From Candidatus Gastranaerophilales bacterium HUM_12 (lineage in GTDB: Bacteria > Cyanobacteriota > Vampirovibrionia > Gastranaerophilales > Gastranaerophilaceae): a stretch of 8,009 nucleotides of DNA. The notes beneath the pieces were generated by a model. It was not told the origin of the DNA. It was given only the letters and a program-made list of their open reading frames with translations, and did no database searches. The translations under genes and the position numbers were made by a program. Where the stretch lies: assembly GCA_002102825.1 (NCBI GenBank), contig DABJ01000007.1:40445-48453 (forward strand). Reading direction: 5' to 3'. Shown here piece by piece: positions 1-6,065 of the stretch (its first letter is position 1; each line of letters begins with the position of its first letter).

Positions 1-344
1 CCCCATGTGTCCAAATGTAAAATTAATGTAAAGATGAAATTTTGCATAATTTTATAAAAATAGAACACTTTCTATCAATTTTTTGAGAAAAATGTCAAAA
101 ATACACTCAATTCTGAATAATAATTTGCAAAATGCTTGATTTTTTTATAAAAATTTTTTGTAAATTTTTGTTAAGTTTTTGATAATATCTTCATTTTTAA
201 TTCATAATCGTAAAGTTAATATGTAGATTTTACTTTTTTCATGACAAAATTGTTATGAGCGGAAATAATAAAATACATTTTTTATTGTATATTTTTTAAC
301 TTCCTTTATAGTATTAATATATTGAGAGAGTAGTAAAAGAAAAT
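1..344. other. AT-rich intergenic region upstream of the LCP gene
   Basis: This stretch has no convincing coding frame. It is dominated by A and T runs, including two copies of TTTTATAAAAAT (near 50 and 144). The only open frame overlapping it, on the minus strand near 253-462, is low-complexity Phe/Tyr/Leu sequence that runs antisense into the LCP gene, so I do not call it. Two weak sigma70-like promoters can be drawn: TTGATA (179-184) with CATAAT (203-208), and TTGTAT (285-290) with TATAGT (307-312). A small dyad, ATACA/TGTAT, sits at about 273-290. Confidence 0.6.
285..312 (+). promoter_or_regulatory. Possible promoter of the LCP-nitroreductase transcript
   Basis: TTGTAT (285-290) is separated by 16 nt from TATAGT (307-312), about 40 nt before the LCP start codon. 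In DNA this AT-rich such matches arise easily by chance. The alternative pair at 179-208 is about equally good, so this is a weak call. Confidence 0.3.
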
Positions 345-350
345 TTGAGA

Positions 351-1742
351 ATGAATAGAATGAGAGAAAGAGATAATAGAGAACGTAATAGAAGGCCAAA
401 TAATAGTCAAAGAAGAGCAAGAATGCCTCGAAGATATTCAAATGGCGCAGCTGATAACCCATTTGAGAGTTATCCGTCTAAAAATGACACTTCATTTAGA
501 AAGGTTTTAACAGTGATGACAATAGTCTTCTTTATGGCGATTGCAGGAGTTCTGTTGTTTGCAAATAATCAATCTTTTATTGATAGCAAATTAGGTCAAA
601 ATTCATTTATTTCTAAATTGTTTGCTAAATTATCTCTCGGTAATAATTCTAAAGATAAACCGGAATTTAACCTCCCATTTGGACCTAAACGTCAAAATAT
701 CTTACTTTTAGGCGTGGATTCAAATGGTGCGGATTCTGATTTGTGGGTTGGTACAAGAACTGATACAATGATTCTGTTGAATATTGACCCAAAAACTAAA
801 ACAGTTAATGCTATTTCAATTCCTCGTGATAGTAAAGTTTATTTGCCTAAAGGTATGGGAATTCAAAAGATTAATGCTGCTCATGCTATCGGAGGTGTTG
901 GTATGACGATTAAAACAGTTGAAGATACTTTAGGTGTTCATGTTGATAAATATATAATGTTCCACGATGAGGGCGTTAGAGCTATTGTTAAGGCTTTGGG
1001 CGGTGTTGATATTTATGTTGAAAAAAATATGCACTACAACGATAATGCCGGACATTTGCATATCAATTTTACAAAGGGTAAACATCATTTGACCGATAAA
1101 GATGTTGTTGAATATTTAAGATTTAGACACGATGCAATGGGTGATATCGGTAGAACTCAACGTCAACAATGGTTCTTGCGTGGATTGTTAGCAGATTTGC
1201 AAAAACCGGAAACAATCATAAAAATTCCTGAAATTGTATCTGTTGCTAATAAATATGTGAAAACTGACATGTCGGCTTACGAAATGACACAATATGCCGC
1301 TCTTGCAAAACATTTTGATATGGATAATATTGAAATTGCAATGCTTCCGGGGTCTCCAAATAAGCATGGTTATATCAGTTATTGGATTTTAGATCCGGAG
1401 AAAACTCAAGAAGTTGTTGATAGGCTTATCTATCGAGAAAGACCGGACGCTGTAAAAGAAACTTATACTGCTAGTATTATGAGTTCGGCTGATAAAACTG
1501 ATGAGGCTAAAAAGTTGAAAAAAGCTCTTGAAGCTGATGGCATAAATGTTATGTGTACCGGAACTTCAAATTCTACACATTCACAATTTATTGCACATTC
1601 AAAATATGTTACAATTGATTATTATGCAAATTTAAAAAAACAAGTTCCGGAAGTTAAATCAAGACAATTCGTATATGACCCAATGAATTACCGTTGCGCA
1701 AATACAGATTTTACTGTAGTTGTAGCTCGTGATAACAAATAG
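351..1742 (+). CDS. LytR-CpsA-Psr (LCP) family cell-wall glycopolymer ligase
   Basis: LCP proteins transfer lipid-linked glycopolymers onto peptidoglycan at the outer face of the cytoplasmic membrane. From ATG 351 the protein has 463 residues. They comprise an Arg/Asn-rich cytoplasmic tail (1-45), one TM segment (about 52-71), the LCP domain (about 115-285) and a C-terminal region (about 367-460) that resembles the LytR_C domain. Family motifs are visible: NILLLGVDS, the GTRTDTM pair Arg136/Asp138, the IPRDSKV pair Arg159/Asp160, FRH with Arg259, and IGRTQRQ with Arg268. These are the arginines and aspartates that usually bind the pyrophosphate and metal. A TTG at 345 would add two residues. 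ATG 351 is preferred but no strong ribosome binding site marks either. The nitroreductase follows after 18 nt and is likely co-transcribed. Family assignment is firm; the polymer transferred is unknown. Confidence 0.93.
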   Translation: MNRMRERDNRERNRRPNNSQRRARMPRRYSNGAADNPFESYPSKNDTSFRKVLTVMTIVFFMAIAGVLLFANNQSFIDSKLGQNSFISKLFAKLSLGNNSKDKPEFNLPFGPKRQNILLLGVDSNGADSDLWVGTRTDTMILLNIDPKTKTVNAISIPRDSKVYLPKGMGIQKINAAHAIGGVGMTIKTVEDTLGVHVDKYIMFHDEGVRAIVKALGGVDIYVEKNMHYNDNAGHLHINFTKGKHHLTDKDVVEYLRFRHDAMGDIGRTQRQQWFLRGLLADLQKPETIIKIPEIVSVANKYVKTDMSAYEMTQYAALAKHFDMDNIEIAMLPGSPNKHGYISYWILDPEKTQEVVDRLIYRERPDAVKETYTASIMSSADKTDEAKKLKKALEADGINVMCTGTSNSTHSQFIAHSKYVTIDYYANLKKQVPEVKSRQFVYDPMNYRCANTDFTVVVARDNK

Positions 1743-1760
1743 ATTAAGGAGATTTATTCT

Positions 1761-2393
1761 ATGGTAATGAATGCAATTACATCAAGAAAAAGTATTAGAA
1801 AATATTCTGATAAACCTATAACCGAAGAAACTTTGAATAAAATTCTTGATGCAGGTAGATTGGCTCCATCTTGGTGCAATGTTCAACCGTGGAAATTTAT
1901 TGTTGTGAAATCACAAGAAATTAAAAACTTGTTGTGTGAAGCATCTGGGGGGCAGGCTCAAGTTAAAAATGCAAAAGTTTTGATTTGTGCAGTTGCAGAT
2001 TTAGATTCATGGTCGCATACAAAATTTGGAAAAATCTTGGCAGAAAAAGGCTTAGATGAAACTTCAATGCAGGCTTACTTGAATTCCAAAGTTTTAAATC
2101 CGTCAAATGTTGGTGAGTATGAAGTTTTGTTGAGAAGTGTAGAGGGAGTTACTTATGCAGTGTCTTATATGACACTGGAAGCCCAAGAATTAGGGGTTGG
2201 TGTTTGCGTTGTCGGTGCTTTTGCAAATGAAGTTACAAAAACAGATGAAACATTGACTCATAAAGTGAAAGCTGCTTTGGGTTTAAACGAAAAACAAGTT
2301 TTGATAGATATTTTAACTCTCGGTTATGAAGATAATCCTCGTGAAACTAAAAAATTAAGAAAATCTTTTGACGAAGTTGTATCTTTTGTATAG
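1761..2393 (+). CDS. Nitroreductase family FMN-dependent oxidoreductase
   Basis: The 210-residue product has the length and order of a small FMN-dependent nitroreductase, an NAD(P)H oxidoreductase that usually works as a dimer in the cytoplasm. The N-terminal SRKSIRKYSDKPI (8-20) supplies the basic residues that normally hold the FMN phosphate. APSWCNVQPWKFIVV (35-49) matches the family's PSxxNxQPW flavin loop. GVGVCVVGAF (145-154) fits the conserved Gly-rich strand, and LTLGY (186-190) the C-terminal one. AAGGAG at 1746-1751 lies 9 nt before ATG 1761, which decides this start over the ATG two codons on. The gene sits 18 nt after the LCP gene, so it is probably expressed with it, although no functional link is obvious. 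The substrate cannot be read from sequence. Confidence 0.9.
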   Translation: MVMNAITSRKSIRKYSDKPITEETLNKILDAGRLAPSWCNVQPWKFIVVKSQEIKNLLCEASGGQAQVKNAKVLICAVADLDSWSHTKFGKILAEKGLDETSMQAYLNSKVLNPSNVGEYEVLLRSVEGVTYAVSYMTLEAQELGVGVCVVGAFANEVTKTDETLTHKVKAALGLNEKQVLIDILTLGYEDNPRETKKLRKSFDEVVSFV

Positions 2394-2428
2394 GGGTAAA
2401 AGTAGAAAGTCTTGATGCTTATTTTAAG

Positions 2429-2464
2429 TTTCAACTTGAAATGCTTTGACTAATAGGGTATAAT
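2429..2464 (+). promoter_or_regulatory. Strong promoter of the pseudopilin gene with overlapping dyads
   Basis: TTGAAA (2436-2441) is separated by exactly 17 nt from TATAAT (2459-2464), a near-consensus sigma70 promoter about 50 nt before the pilin start. The -35 is the right half of a palindrome, TTTCAA-C-TTGAAA (2429-2441). A second inverted repeat, CTTTGACT (2444-2451) with AGTCAAAG (2474-2481), brackets the -10 box. Both could be operators, or the second could fold in the 5' leader. This is inference. Confidence 0.7.
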
Positions 2465-2512
2465 AGATATACAAGTCAAAGAGTTAAGCATAGCAAAATG
2501 AAAGGGCTAAAA

Positions 2513-3745
2513 ATGTCAAAATGTAATAATAGAGTTGCTTTTTGGGAAAATATATCCTATAATTCATTCATATCAAAGGCTTTAGACAATTTAAATAAAA
2601 TAAGGGGGAGGAAGGCTCCTGCTTTCACCCTTACAGAAGTATTACTTGCCGTATTGATTGTCGGGATAATAGCAGCACTGGTTTTGCCTGCGGTAGTGAC
2701 AAAATATCAGGATAAGACATTTGAAAGTGCATTTAATAGAGAAGTCCATTCATTACAGGATTCAATAGACTCATTAGCAGCCGTAGAGAATCAACAATCA
2801 TTTTATGAAACAACTCTTGCAAAGACACCGGAAACATATATGAAAAAATATTTGAGGGTATCAAAATATTGTGGAGCTAGTGGAAAAGATTGTTTTGGCA
2901 AATTTTATTCAGAATATTCAGACCATGAGAAAAAGACTTATACCCCAAGTTATGACGGGAATTGTGCAATTCTTAAAAATGGAACAAGTGTATGCTTAAA
3001 TGTTAATGGTGGCTCAATTGATATGCTAATAGACGTAAACGGACCAAAAGGACCAAATGTTTTTGGCAGGGATTTGAGAACATATACACATTCTGTTAAA
3101 GGTATAACCGGATATGATATGTCATCAAATGGAATAATTTCACTAAATCAAACTCCGATAGAAGATAATGACTCTGACCCTTGCGAGGGAAAAACCTGTG
3201 GTTGTGGTGATTTACCTGATTGTGAACCAACTCCTACACCGACTCCAACTCCAACTCCAGAACCTAAATGTACTGCAAGTAATACTTCTTTGGCTTGTTG
3301 TAAAGAACGTGGGATTACTAAGGGACAATCAGACCCATGTTGTAAATATTCATATTTTGATAATAATTCAACATGTCACCCGACAAAAATGTTAATGGTA
3401 GAATTCAATTCCTCCTATATCGGACCATTTAGTAATACTTCTCAAATTACAGTGAATTGTAGTAGTAATTCTGGTTCTATTGATTTATCCCTAATATCAG
3501 GAAATGTCACTGCTCATTGGGCATTCTATAATAATAATATAAATGCAATGCCTGAAGTTAAAACTTATGCTTTTTGGGGCTGCGGTAGTAACAAAAAAGT
3601 TATAAGTACTCAAGATTCTGTATCTATGGTAGCAACTGGATTTCTATCTGCAAATATTAAATATAATGGGAAGTCTATTCCGTCTTCTAGTACTTGTTCA
3701 ACAACTACGCCTAGATGTGTAATGTATTATGAATGGAAAGATTAA
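2513..3745 (+). CDS. Pseudopilin (type IV/type II prepilin-like) with Pro-Thr linker and Cys-rich C-terminal extension
   Basis: This gene encodes a prepilin-type protein of 410 residues from ATG 2513. AAAGGG (2501-2506) lies 6 nt upstream of that ATG, whereas the ATG at 2498 has no clear ribosome binding site. The type III signal is APA/FTLTEVLLAV. Ala37 is at -1, Phe38 is mature residue 1 and Glu42 is the conserved Glu5, followed by the hydrophobic helix to about residue 60. The leader of 37 residues is much longer than usual. A globular domain follows, with YCGASGKDCFGKF near 120-130 and the IDVNGPKGPNVFGRD motif near 173-187. Next come a TP-repeat linker (about 239-251) and a C-terminal domain of about 155 residues with ten cysteines. 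It was probably processed by a prepilin peptidase and assembled into a pilus or secretion pseudopilus. The C-terminal domain is unrecognised and could be adhesive or a pilus tip. It has its own promoter. Confidence 0.85.
   Translation: MSKCNNRVAFWENISYNSFISKALDNLNKIRGRKAPAFTLTEVLLAVLIVGIIAALVLPAVVTKYQDKTFESAFNREVHSLQDSIDSLAAVENQQSFYETTLAKTPETYMKKYLRVSKYCGASGKDCFGKFYSEYSDHEKKTYTPSYDGNCAILKNGTSVCLNVNGGSIDMLIDVNGPKGPNVFGRDLRTYTHSVKGITGYDMSSNGIISLNQTPIEDNDSDPCEGKTCGCGDLPDCEPTPTPTPTPTPEPKCTASNTSLACCKERGITKGQSDPCCKYSYFDNNSTCHPTKMLMVEFNSSYIGPFSNTSQITVNCSSNSGSIDLSLISGNVTAHWAFYNNNINAMPEVKTYAFWGCGSNKKVISTQDSVSMVATGFLSANIKYNGKSIPSSSTCSTTTPRCVMYYEWKD
3227..3259 (+). repeat. Hexanucleotide tandem repeat encoding the Pro-Thr linker
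   Basis: About five and a half units of a six-base motif of the form CCAACT, with silent third-base variants, encode alternating Pro and Thr inside the pseudopilin gene. The unit keeps the reading frame, so a gain or loss by slippage would only change linker length. It separates the pilin body from the Cys-rich C-terminal domain. Confidence 0.85.
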
Positions 3746-3749
3746 TTCT

Positions 3750-3793
3750 AATTGCAATAGTGTTGGCATTACAATGCACACACTATTGCAATT
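3750..3793 (+). terminator. Long perfect hairpin after the pseudopilin gene, possible terminator
   Basis: AATTGCAATAGTGT (3750-3763) is the exact reverse complement of ACACTATTGCAATT (3780-3793), giving a 14-bp stem. Inside the 16-nt loop, GCAT (3766-3769) can pair with ATGC (3774-3777), which extends the hairpin. It starts 4 nt after the pilin stop codon, which suits a terminator or an mRNA 3'-end stabiliser. However, it is AT-rich and followed only by GTTTCC instead of a long T run, so intrinsic termination is uncertain. It also forms one edge of the GC-richer island that follows. Confidence 0.55.
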
Positions 3794-3911
3794 GTTTCCG
3801 TGATATGGATTAGTACAACGTGGCACAGTAATCTTGAGTACTGGTACAATCCTCACTCCTTCAAACATGCGGTACGCAGTTTCGTACGACTTCGCCACTT
3901 CAATTGGTCAA
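3794..3911. other. GC-richer non-coding island of unknown nature
   Basis: Counting bases 3791-3900 gives 49 G or C in 110 (about 45%), well above the AT-rich surroundings. No frame looks like a real gene. A 66-codon minus-strand frame (3698-3898) exists, but it runs through the adjacent hairpin and into the pilin gene and resembles no family I know. Short dyads are present, such as GTACG/CGTAC around a 6-nt loop near 3873-3888, and the palindrome-like GTACTGGTAC near 3838. A structured RNA or a remnant of a repeat element is possible. I cannot name it. Confidence 0.45.
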
Positions 3912-3958
3912 AATGAGAGGGAATAAGTTGAAACGTAACAGTTTATTCATTCCTCATT
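3912..3958. repeat. Imperfect inverted repeat
   Basis: AATGAG (3912-3917) pairs with CTCATT (3953-3958), and GAATAA (3921-3926) pairs with TTATTC (3943-3948), with a short asymmetric internal loop between the two helices. It lies at the end of the GC-richer island and 15 nt before the next promoter, so it could be a transcript 3' end or an operator. It has no T tail. Confidence 0.35.
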
Positions 3959-3972
3959 ATTCTTACATAGTA

Positions 3973-4001
3973 TTGTAAAGTTTATTTACCTATGTTATAA
4001 T
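3973..4001 (+). promoter_or_regulatory. Extended -10 promoter of the DUF3137-like gene
   Basis: TTGTAA (3973-3978), 17 nt, then TATAAT (3996-4001), with a TGT immediately before the -10 that gives the extended TGn element. The leader to the start codon would be about 60 nt. The promoter is a near copy of the one in front of lemA (5016-5044), sharing TTGTAAAGTT and TATGTTATAAT, which suggests co-regulation. Confidence 0.75.
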
Positions 4002-4067
4002 GTAAATACGAAGATTATATAATAATTGGAAGTTTATTATTTAGTTTTTGGGAAAGTTTGGTTATGA

Positions 4068-4985
4068 ATGGCGTATAATATTTACACTGTGAATAATTTT
4101 TCGGCGGATTTCAGTAGAATTCTGGATCAAGATGTGCAACCTAGAATGGAAGAATTTGATAATGCCAGATTATCCAAAATACATCTCGGAATATTTTTGA
4201 GTTTAGTATTGTTGTTTCTTTCTATAAAAATTCCTGTTATTATTCCCGTTATATTGATTATTCTATACTGGGCTGCTGTCATTTATTTCTATGAAACTCA
4301 ATCTAAAAAATATATTCCGGTGCTTGTTCAGTTGGTGCCGTTCTTCTCTTATTTCGATATTTCTGTATTGAAGTTAGAAGATTTGACGTTCTCAAGGCTG
4401 TTCCCGAAAACTCTTGCAACAAATAGTTTGTTAAGTTTTCATTTCTTTGATTCTTTTACCGGTTCAATAAATAGAGTTAATGTTGATATTTCAAAGTTCG
4501 TTTATTCTTATTTGCAACGTTCATCTGCTCTTTGCGTGTTTTCCGGAATTGTAATAAGAGTAAGAACTAAAGATTTCGCTCAAGGTATAACAGTTTTAAG
4601 ACCAAGAAATTCTAAGTACTTTAGTTTGTCTGATTTGGTTAATGACAATTTTGAAAAAGTTAACGTATCAGATATGGTGTTTGCTTCTCAGTATGCAATT
4701 TATTCAAATAATCAAGAAGAAGCAAAACGATTGATTAACAAAAAATTCATAAAATGTTTTTCTTCTTTTGTAAAACGTGTTAAATCTCCCGTTTCATATT
4801 GCGCATTTTGTGGAAATTATATGTATATAGCTTTAACTGTTGATGTCGGTTTTTCTTTTACAAATATTTTCAAAAGTGTAAAAGATGAAAAAGCTTTTTC
4901 TAAAATATATAATAATTTTGCTGCATTGATTGATGTTGTAAATGGTTTATATGTCATTGAAGATGACCCTAATACTCCGTCATAA
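4068..4985 (+). CDS. Two-TM membrane protein, DUF3137-like
   Basis: The product has 305 residues and is a membrane protein without an N-terminal signal peptide. A soluble start (1-38) is followed by two closely spaced TM segments (about 39-53 and 56-75) and a long C-terminal soluble domain. That domain resembles DUF3137. It has a LCVFSGIVIRVRTK strand pair near 155-167, then the DMVFASQYAIYSNNQEEAKRL segment split at about 202-222. FIKCFSSFVKRV (227-238) follows, and the Cys-flanked AFCGNYMYIAL near 246-256. It ends in a stretch matching the usual IxxxFaalidvv tail. DUF3137 genes often sit beside lemA, as here, where lemA starts 89 nt downstream. The function of the family is unknown. GGGAAAG near 4050-4056 is the likely ribosome binding site, somewhat far from ATG 4068. 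An overlapping ATG at 4064 opens only four codons. The family call is from remembered motifs and is moderate. Confidence 0.7.
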   Translation: MAYNIYTVNNFSADFSRILDQDVQPRMEEFDNARLSKIHLGIFLSLVLLFLSIKIPVIIPVILIILYWAAVIYFYETQSKKYIPVLVQLVPFFSYFDISVLKLEDLTFSRLFPKTLATNSLLSFHFFDSFTGSINRVNVDISKFVYSYLQRSSALCVFSGIVIRVRTKDFAQGITVLRPRNSKYFSLSDLVNDNFEKVNVSDMVFASQYAIYSNNQEEAKRLINKKFIKCFSSFVKRVKSPVSYCAFCGNYMYIALTVDVGFSFTNIFKSVKDEKAFSKIYNNFAALIDVVNGLYVIEDDPNTPS

Positions 4986-4995
4986 TCATTTTTCT

Positions 4996-5011
4996 TCGCC
5001 TATGTTGGCGA
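4996..5011 (+). repeat. Small hairpin between the DUF3137-like gene and lemA
   Basis: TCGCC (4996-5000) pairs with GGCGA (5007-5011) around the loop TATGTT, 10 nt after the stop codon. The stem is short and no T run follows, so at best it is a weak terminator. It overlaps nothing and ends 4 nt before the lemA -35 box. Confidence 0.4.
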
Positions 5012-5015
5012 TATC

Positions 5016-5044
5016 TTGTAAAGTTATAAAGAATATGTTATAAT
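5016..5044 (+). promoter_or_regulatory. Extended -10 promoter of lemA
   Basis: TTGTAA (5016-5021), 17 nt, TATAAT (5039-5044), with TGT directly before the -10. The box sequences, the spacing and much of the flanking sequence match the promoter at 3973-4001. The leader to the lemA start would be about 25 nt. Confidence 0.75.
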
Positions 5045-5074
5045 TATATACATAAGTTTAAAGAAAGGATTATT

Positions 5075-5668
5075 ATGTTTGAAATGCTATCTATGGGTAC
5101 AATTATTGTTTTAGTTGTTGCAATTATTGTCATTGGAGTTTTGTATAATATTTATGTTAAAGTTATACAAAAGAAAAACAAAGTTAAAGAGGCAATGGGC
5201 GGAGTTGATGTTCAGTTGAAAAAACGTTATGACTTAATTCCGAATATTTTGACTATTGCAAACAAATTTATGGAGCACGAAAGAGGCTTGATTGAAGATA
5301 TTACAAACCTTCGTACTCAAGCTGCTTCTATCAGATCAGATGCAAATACTATTTCCGAAAAAATGAATTTGGATAATCAAATTGCAAATAAAATGGGTCA
5401 ATTGATGGTTAATGTTGAAAATTACCCTCAATTGAAATCTGACCAAACAATGATTCAAGCTATGCAAACTTACTCTGAAGTAGAGGAACATATTGCTGCT
5501 GCCAGAAGATTTTACAACAGTGCTGTTAATGATTTGAATAATGCTGTGGAAATTTTCCCAAGTTCAATGTTTGCTGCAATACTTGGAATTACTGCTTATC
5601 CATTCTTTGAAGCGGAAGAAGCTGCGAGAAATTCAATTAATGCAAGTGATTATTTCTATAAGAAATAG
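5075..5668 (+). CDS. lemA: LemA family membrane protein
   Basis: This 197-residue protein has the standard length and plan of LemA. An N-terminal TM helix (about 8-28) is followed by a long helical domain. The conserved LemA block is clear: NKVKEAMGGVDVQLKKRYDL then IPNIL (about 35-58), with an extended helix through HERGLIEDITNLRTQA. The C-terminal signature RRFYNSAVNDLNNAVEIFP (about 144-162) and the following Phe-rich FAAILG...FFEAEEAAR segment also fit. AAAGGA (5064-5069) lies 5 nt before ATG 5075. LemA proteins are widespread and anchored in the cytoplasmic membrane. Their role is poorly defined, though they are often encoded beside other small membrane proteins such as DUF3137, as seen here. 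The gene has its own promoter and a strong terminator, so it is a single-gene transcript, perhaps with read-through from the gene before. Confidence 0.93.
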   Translation: MFEMLSMGTIIVLVVAIIVIGVLYNIYVKVIQKKNKVKEAMGGVDVQLKKRYDLIPNILTIANKFMEHERGLIEDITNLRTQAASIRSDANTISEKMNLDNQIANKMGQLMVNVENYPQLKSDQTMIQAMQTYSEVEEHIAAARRFYNSAVNDLNNAVEIFPSSMFAAILGITAYPFFEAEEAARNSINASDYFYKK

Positions 5669-5687
5669 TTAAAATTTTATATTTCCT

Positions 5688-5716
5688 AAAAGGGTTGCAG
5701 ATTGCAGCCCTTTTTT
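5688..5716 (+). terminator. Rho-independent terminator of lemA
   Basis: A 12-bp stem, 5688-5699 with 5703-5714, includes one G-U wobble, a GAT loop and GGG/CCC pairs in its middle. It runs into six Ts at 5711-5716. It starts 19 nt after the lemA stop codon and separates lemA from the toxin-antitoxin promoter just downstream. Confidence 0.9.
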
Positions 5717-5727
5717 AATGGTAAGAG

Positions 5728-5764
5728 TTGACAAGTGACAGGTTATAGGTTACAATATTAATAT
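5728..5764 (+). promoter_or_regulatory. higBA promoter with a palindrome over the start codon
   Basis: Consensus TTGACA (5728-5733), 17 nt, TACAAT (5751-5756). Transcription would begin about 7 nt further on, at or next to the A of the higB ATG (5763). The perfect palindrome ATATTAATAT (5755-5764) overlaps the end of the -10 box and the start codon. It is a plausible binding site for the HigA antitoxin, which usually represses its own operon. The operator role is inference. Confidence 0.75.
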
Positions 5765-6047
5765 GATTAAAACTTTCAAACATAAAGGGTTGGAAAAATT
5801 CTTTAAAACTGGTTCAATGAAAGGAATTCAACCTATTCATAAAGAAAGACTGGAAATAATTTTATCAACCTTGAATGTTATGAAAACTTTGGATCCATTA
5901 AAAGCTCCATCTTATGCATTACACCCATTAAAAGGTGATATGAAAGGACAATGGGCTGTTACGGTACAAGCTAATTGGCGCATAACTTTTGAATTTGATG
6001 AAGAAATGCAAAATGTTTATATTGTAGATTACAAAGATTACCACTAG
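5763..6047 (+). CDS. higB: HigB-type toxin (RelE/ParE superfamily mRNA interferase)
   Basis: The product has 94 residues, full length for the HigB-like plasmid-maintenance killer family. These toxins cleave mRNA at the ribosome and are neutralised by the HigA antitoxin. The family pattern is present from end to end: MIKTFKHKGLEKFF (1-14), HPLKGDMKGQWAVTV (54-68), NWRITFEF (71-78), with Arg73 the likely catalytic or RNA-binding residue, and the VDYKDYH C-terminus (88-94). The first Met is the right start because the family begins MIK. No Shine-Dalgarno sequence precedes it and the promoter places the transcript 5' end at or beside this ATG, so translation may be leaderless. HigA follows after 18 nt. 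The toxin-first order is typical of hig modules. Confidence 0.93.
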   Translation: MIKTFKHKGLEKFFKTGSMKGIQPIHKERLEIILSTLNVMKTLDPLKAPSYALHPLKGDMKGQWAVTVQANWRITFEFDEEMQNVYIVDYKDYH

Positions 6048-6065
6048 AAAGGACTGAGAATTAAT

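Noticed and set aside
345..350. TTG 345 as the start of the LCP gene
   Set aside because: It adds only Met-Arg before an in-frame ATG at 351 and has no better ribosome binding site. ATG 351 is the more likely start, but the evidence is thin.
253..462. Minus-strand frame over the first intergenic region
   Set aside because: It is low-complexity Phe/Leu/Tyr sequence, an effect of A-runs, and overlaps the start of the LCP gene.
3168..3395. Plus-strand frame inside the pseudopilin gene
   Set aside because: It is an out-of-frame shadow produced by the TP repeat and neighbouring sequence; the pilin frame is continuous through it.
3750..3793. The long hairpin as an integron attC site or transposon end
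   Set aside because: There is no GTTRRRY-type core, no transposase or integrase gene and no matching inverted end elsewhere in the window.
3698..3898. Minus-strand 66-codon frame across the GC-richer island
   Set aside because: It begins at a GTG without a clear ribosome binding site, crosses the 14-bp hairpin and runs antisense into the pilin gene. Its translation resembles no family I know. It is more likely a by-product of the higher GC.
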